The position numbers were made by a program, and so were the translations under genes. 10,573 nucleotides of DNA from an uncultured Lysobacterales bacterium. Lineage in GTDB: Bacteria > Pseudomonadota > Gammaproteobacteria > Xanthomonadales > SZUA-36. This document shows positions 7,167 through 10,573 of this stretch, piece by piece (within the stretch, counting starts at the first letter, position 1; the number at the start of each line of letters is the position of its first letter). The notes below the pieces were generated by a model. That model searched no databases. It was not told where the DNA came from and saw only the letters and a program-made list of their open reading frames with translations. The stretch covers positions 1 to 10,573 of the forward strand of contig CALKKN010000149.1 in NCBI GenBank assembly GCA_937995275.1. The letters run 5' to 3'.

Positions 7167-8177
7167 CTATTGGCGTTTGAGGTATATGTCCAGCAGGCGC
7201 TCGGCGGCCGTGGCGGCGGGCAGGCGGCCCTCGGCGGCCGCGGCCTCCAGTTCGGGCAGGTGCTCGCGGACCCGCGGGTCCGCGAGCAGGTCGGCAATCA
7301 GGCTGTCCTGCACTTCGGCCCACATCCAGCCGCGCGCCTGCTGCGCGCGCCGATTGTCCAGCTCGCCGCTGGCGCCCAGAGCCTTCTGATGGCGCAGCAC
7401 GACGTCCCAGGCGTCAGCGATGCCCACGCCACCGATGGACGAGCAGGTGCGGACCTCGACCTGCCAGTGCGCCGAGCGCGGATGCAGCAGGCGCAGCGCG
7501 TGGCTGATTTCGGCGGCCGAACGCCCGGCCAGGTTCTCCAGTTCGCCGTCGGCCTTGTTGATCAGGACCAGGTCCGCCAGTTCCATGATGCCGCGTTTGA
7601 TACCCTGCAGTTCATCACCGCCGCCGGGTTGCAGCAGCAGCACGAACATGTCGGTCATTTCGGCGACTCGGGTTTCGGACTGGCCGACGCCCACGGTTTC
7701 GACGATGATCACGTCGAAGCCGGCGGCTTCACAAAGGAGCAGGGCTTCGCGAGTGCGCCGGGCAACGCCGCCCAGCACGCGGCCGGCCGGGGAGGGCCGG
7801 ATGTAGGCCTCGCGGCGCCTCGACAGGGTCTCCATGCGGGTCTTGTCGCCCAGGATGGACCCGCCGCTGATCGCCGAGGAGGGGTCGACGGTCAGCACGG
7901 CCACGCGGTGGCCCTGGTCGATGACGTGATTTCCCAGTGCTTCGATGAACGTCGATTTGCCCACCCCGGGCGCGCCGGAGATGCCGAGCCGGATCGATTG
8001 CCCGGTTTGGGGCATCAGGCGTTCGAGCAGTTGTCCGGCGGCACCGCGGTGATCGCGGCGGCTGGACTCGATCAGGGTGATGGCCCGGGCCAGGGCGCGG
8101 CGGTCACCGCCCGTCAGCGCTGCGGCCAGCGCTTCGACGTCCGGCGCTCCCTGCGGCCTCGGCTCGGGCGGGGGCAT
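7167..8177 (-). CDS. meaB: MeaB/ArgK-family GTPase, methylmalonyl-CoA mutase chaperone
   Basis: MeaB (human MMAA) binds methylmalonyl-CoA mutase and uses GTP to gate loading of adenosylcobalamin and protect the mutase from inactivation. The protein has 336 residues, normal for the family. It shows the P-loop GAPGVGKST (68-76), the family segment DPSSAISGGSILGDKTRM (98-115), the switch region ETVGVGQSE (160-168) and the base-recognition motif NKAD (207-210). The old label ArgK (arginine transport kinase) for this family is considered wrong. The ATG at 8177 follows the pccA-like stop by only five bases, so the two are very likely co-translated. Its presence implies a B12-dependent acyl-CoA mutase in this organism, probably encoded upstream of the window's right edge or elsewhere, since no mutase gene is seen here. 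Identification is confident. Confidence 0.94.
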   Translation of the reverse strand: MPPPEPRPQGAPDVEALAAALTGGDRRALARAITLIESSRRDHRGAAGQLLERLMPQTGQSIRLGISGAPGVGKSTFIEALGNHVIDQGHRVAVLTVDPSSAISGGSILGDKTRMETLSRRREAYIRPSPAGRVLGGVARRTREALLLCEAAGFDVIIVETVGVGQSETRVAEMTDMFVLLLQPGGGDELQGIKRGIMELADLVLINKADGELENLAGRSAAEISHALRLLHPRSAHWQVEVRTCSSIGGVGIADAWDVVLRHQKALGASGELDNRRAQQARGWMWAEVQDSLIADLLADPRVREHLPELEAAAAEGRLPAATAAERLLDIYLKRQ

Positions 8178-8182
8178 CGTCG

Positions 8183-10168
<1,986 letters not shown>

Positions 10169-10174
10169 GTCAGG

Positions 10175-10182
10175 CCCCTCCC
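10175..10182 (-). promoter_or_regulatory. Strong Shine-Dalgarno deciding the GTG start of pccA
   Basis: Read on the minus strand, GGGAGGGG lies six bases before the GTG at 10168-10166, in the 38-base gap after the carboxyltransferase stop. The placement is ideal, and the protein begins directly with the family's MFDKILIANRGE pattern, so the GTG start is well supported. Confidence 0.7.
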
Positions 10183-10206
10183 TCGTTCCGCGACGCCGCC
10201 CGGCCG

Positions 10207-10398
10207 TCAGAGCGGGATGTTGTCATGCTTGCGCCACGGGTTGTCGAGCCGCTTCTCGCGCAGCATCGCCAGCGAGCGGCAGATGCGCTTGCGCGTCGCG
10301 TGCGGCGCGATCACGTCGTCGATGTAGCCGCGGCTGGCGGCGATGAATGGATTGGCGAATTTCTTCCGGTAATCCCCGGTGTGCCCGGCGAACTCCGC
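10207..10398 (-). CDS. pccB: Acyl-CoA carboxylase carboxyltransferase (beta) subunit, C-terminal end only
   Basis: Carboxyltransferase beta subunits move CO2 from biotin to propionyl-CoA. Only about 60 residues are recognisable: DYRKKFANPFIAASRGYIDDVI, then a basic stretch and the ending RKHDNIPL, the usual C-terminus of PccB/MccB-type proteins. The stop (TGA at 10207-10209) sits 38 bases before pccA, the normal operon order. Upstream of about 10385-10400 the same frame stays open to 10548 but no longer resembles a carboxyltransferase, and base composition changes, so the coding match is cut off by a junction rather than by the window edge. Calling it propionyl-specific relies on the neighbouring genes. 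The right boundary given is approximate; the body of the gene is absent from the window. Confidence 0.85.
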   Translation of the reverse strand, partial: AEFAGHTGDYRKKFANPFIAASRGYIDDVIAPHATRKRICRSLAMLREKRLDNPWRKHDNIPL

Positions 10399-10573
10399 AC
10401 AAAAGATTTCTGGCAGGAAGATGCCTGGAAAGAGGGTGCGACCCGTGCTAATTGTAGTGACGGATTGGCCAGCTGGCACAATGTCACACAAGTTCGGTGG
10501 AGCAATGCAGGCTGCACTTGGCGCTACAAAGGAGGAAATGACACTTGTTCAGATGGCTCCTGAGCGCATTTTC
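10399..10573. other. Segment of different origin at the right end (chimera or insertion)
   Basis: From about 10395-10400 to the end the carboxyltransferase homology is lost. G+C falls to roughly 52% (95 of 183 bases for 10391-10573, by hand) against about 65% elsewhere. The minus strand has stop codons in all three frames within this segment, so the missing pccB body cannot be hiding in another frame. No transposon end, direct repeat or tRNA is visible at the join. A chimeric assembly end is the most economical reading; a true insertion or deletion in pccB is possible. Confidence 0.55.
10421..10573 (+). CDS. Unidentified partial reading frame running off the right edge
   Basis: An ATG-initiated plus-strand frame is open for 51 codons to the window end. 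I do not recognise the protein. It includes VRPVLIVVTDWPAG, MSHKFGGAMQAALG and ATKEEMTLVQMAPERIF. The sequence looks protein-like rather than random: a hydrophobic beta-strand-like run is followed by an alanine-rich amphipathic helix, and 20 of 51 codons begin with G (35 begin with a purine), as in real genes. The frame is also open leftwards through KISGRK, so the ATG may not be the true start; the AGGAAG before it abuts the ATG with no spacing. Codon use is mixed, unlike the GC-ending genes of the window, which supports a different source. Confidence 0.35.
   Translation, partial: MPGKRVRPVLIVVTDWPAGTMSHKFGGAMQAALGATKEEMTLVQMAPERIF

Noticed and set aside
7167..8177. ArgK, arginine/ornithine transport kinase
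   Set aside because: This is an old misannotation of the MeaB family; the propionyl-CoA context supports the mutase chaperone role.

Overview
The window reads as ordinary chromosomal DNA of a GC-rich bacterium (about 65% G+C, strongly G/C-ending codons), most likely a gammaproteobacterium. That placement rests on the style of the proteins (phosphoenolpyruvate carboxylase, biotin-dependent acyl-CoA carboxylase, MeaB, APH-family kinase) and is an inference. I see no tRNA, rRNA, CRISPR array, insertion sequence or phage gene.

Left part, plus strand (1-3658): the 3' part of a D-3-phosphoglycerate dehydrogenase gene (serA, serine biosynthesis, with a C-terminal ACT domain), then a clean intrinsic terminator, then ppc (phosphoenolpyruvate carboxylase, anaplerotic CO2 fixation into oxaloacetate). 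As written, ppc carries a one-base deletion in a G run near 1097-1100. The N-terminal segment (from 933) and the catalytic remainder (to 3658) therefore lie in different frames. Late in the same gene, about 70 bases (3251-3320) fall to roughly 30% G+C while staying in frame.

Right part, minus strand (10400 down to 3697): seven genes run the same way with short gaps (5 to about 80 bases), so they are probably one operon or two nested units. In transcription order they are: the C-terminal end of an acyl-CoA carboxylase carboxyltransferase (pccB-like), the biotin carboxylase/biotin carrier subunit (pccA-like), the MeaB/ArgK GTPase that protects B12-dependent methylmalonyl-CoA mutase, a VOC-fold protein of the methylmalonyl-CoA epimerase type, a FabD-like acyltransferase, an APH/ACAD10-type phosphotransferase, and an enoyl-CoA hydratase/isomerase. 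Together they describe propionyl-CoA catabolism (propionyl-CoA to methylmalonyl-CoA to succinyl-CoA) joined to acyl-CoA reshaping steps that could deliver propionyl-CoA. The mutase itself is not in the window. The APH-type kinase recalls LvaA/ACAD10/ACAD11, which phosphorylate 4-hydroxyacyl-CoAs on routes that end in propionyl-CoA. This is the most interesting functional hypothesis here.

Right end (about 10395-10573): the pccB-like reading stops matching its family, G+C drops to about 52%, and an unrelated plus-strand reading frame runs off the edge. A chimeric contig end is the simplest explanation; a real insertion or rearrangement is the alternative. I do not see a previously undescribed defence or mobile system. 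The second-look items are the ppc frameshift, the AT-rich island, the terminator in the ppc leader, the company kept by the propionyl-CoA genes, unusual active-site residues, and the right-end junction.
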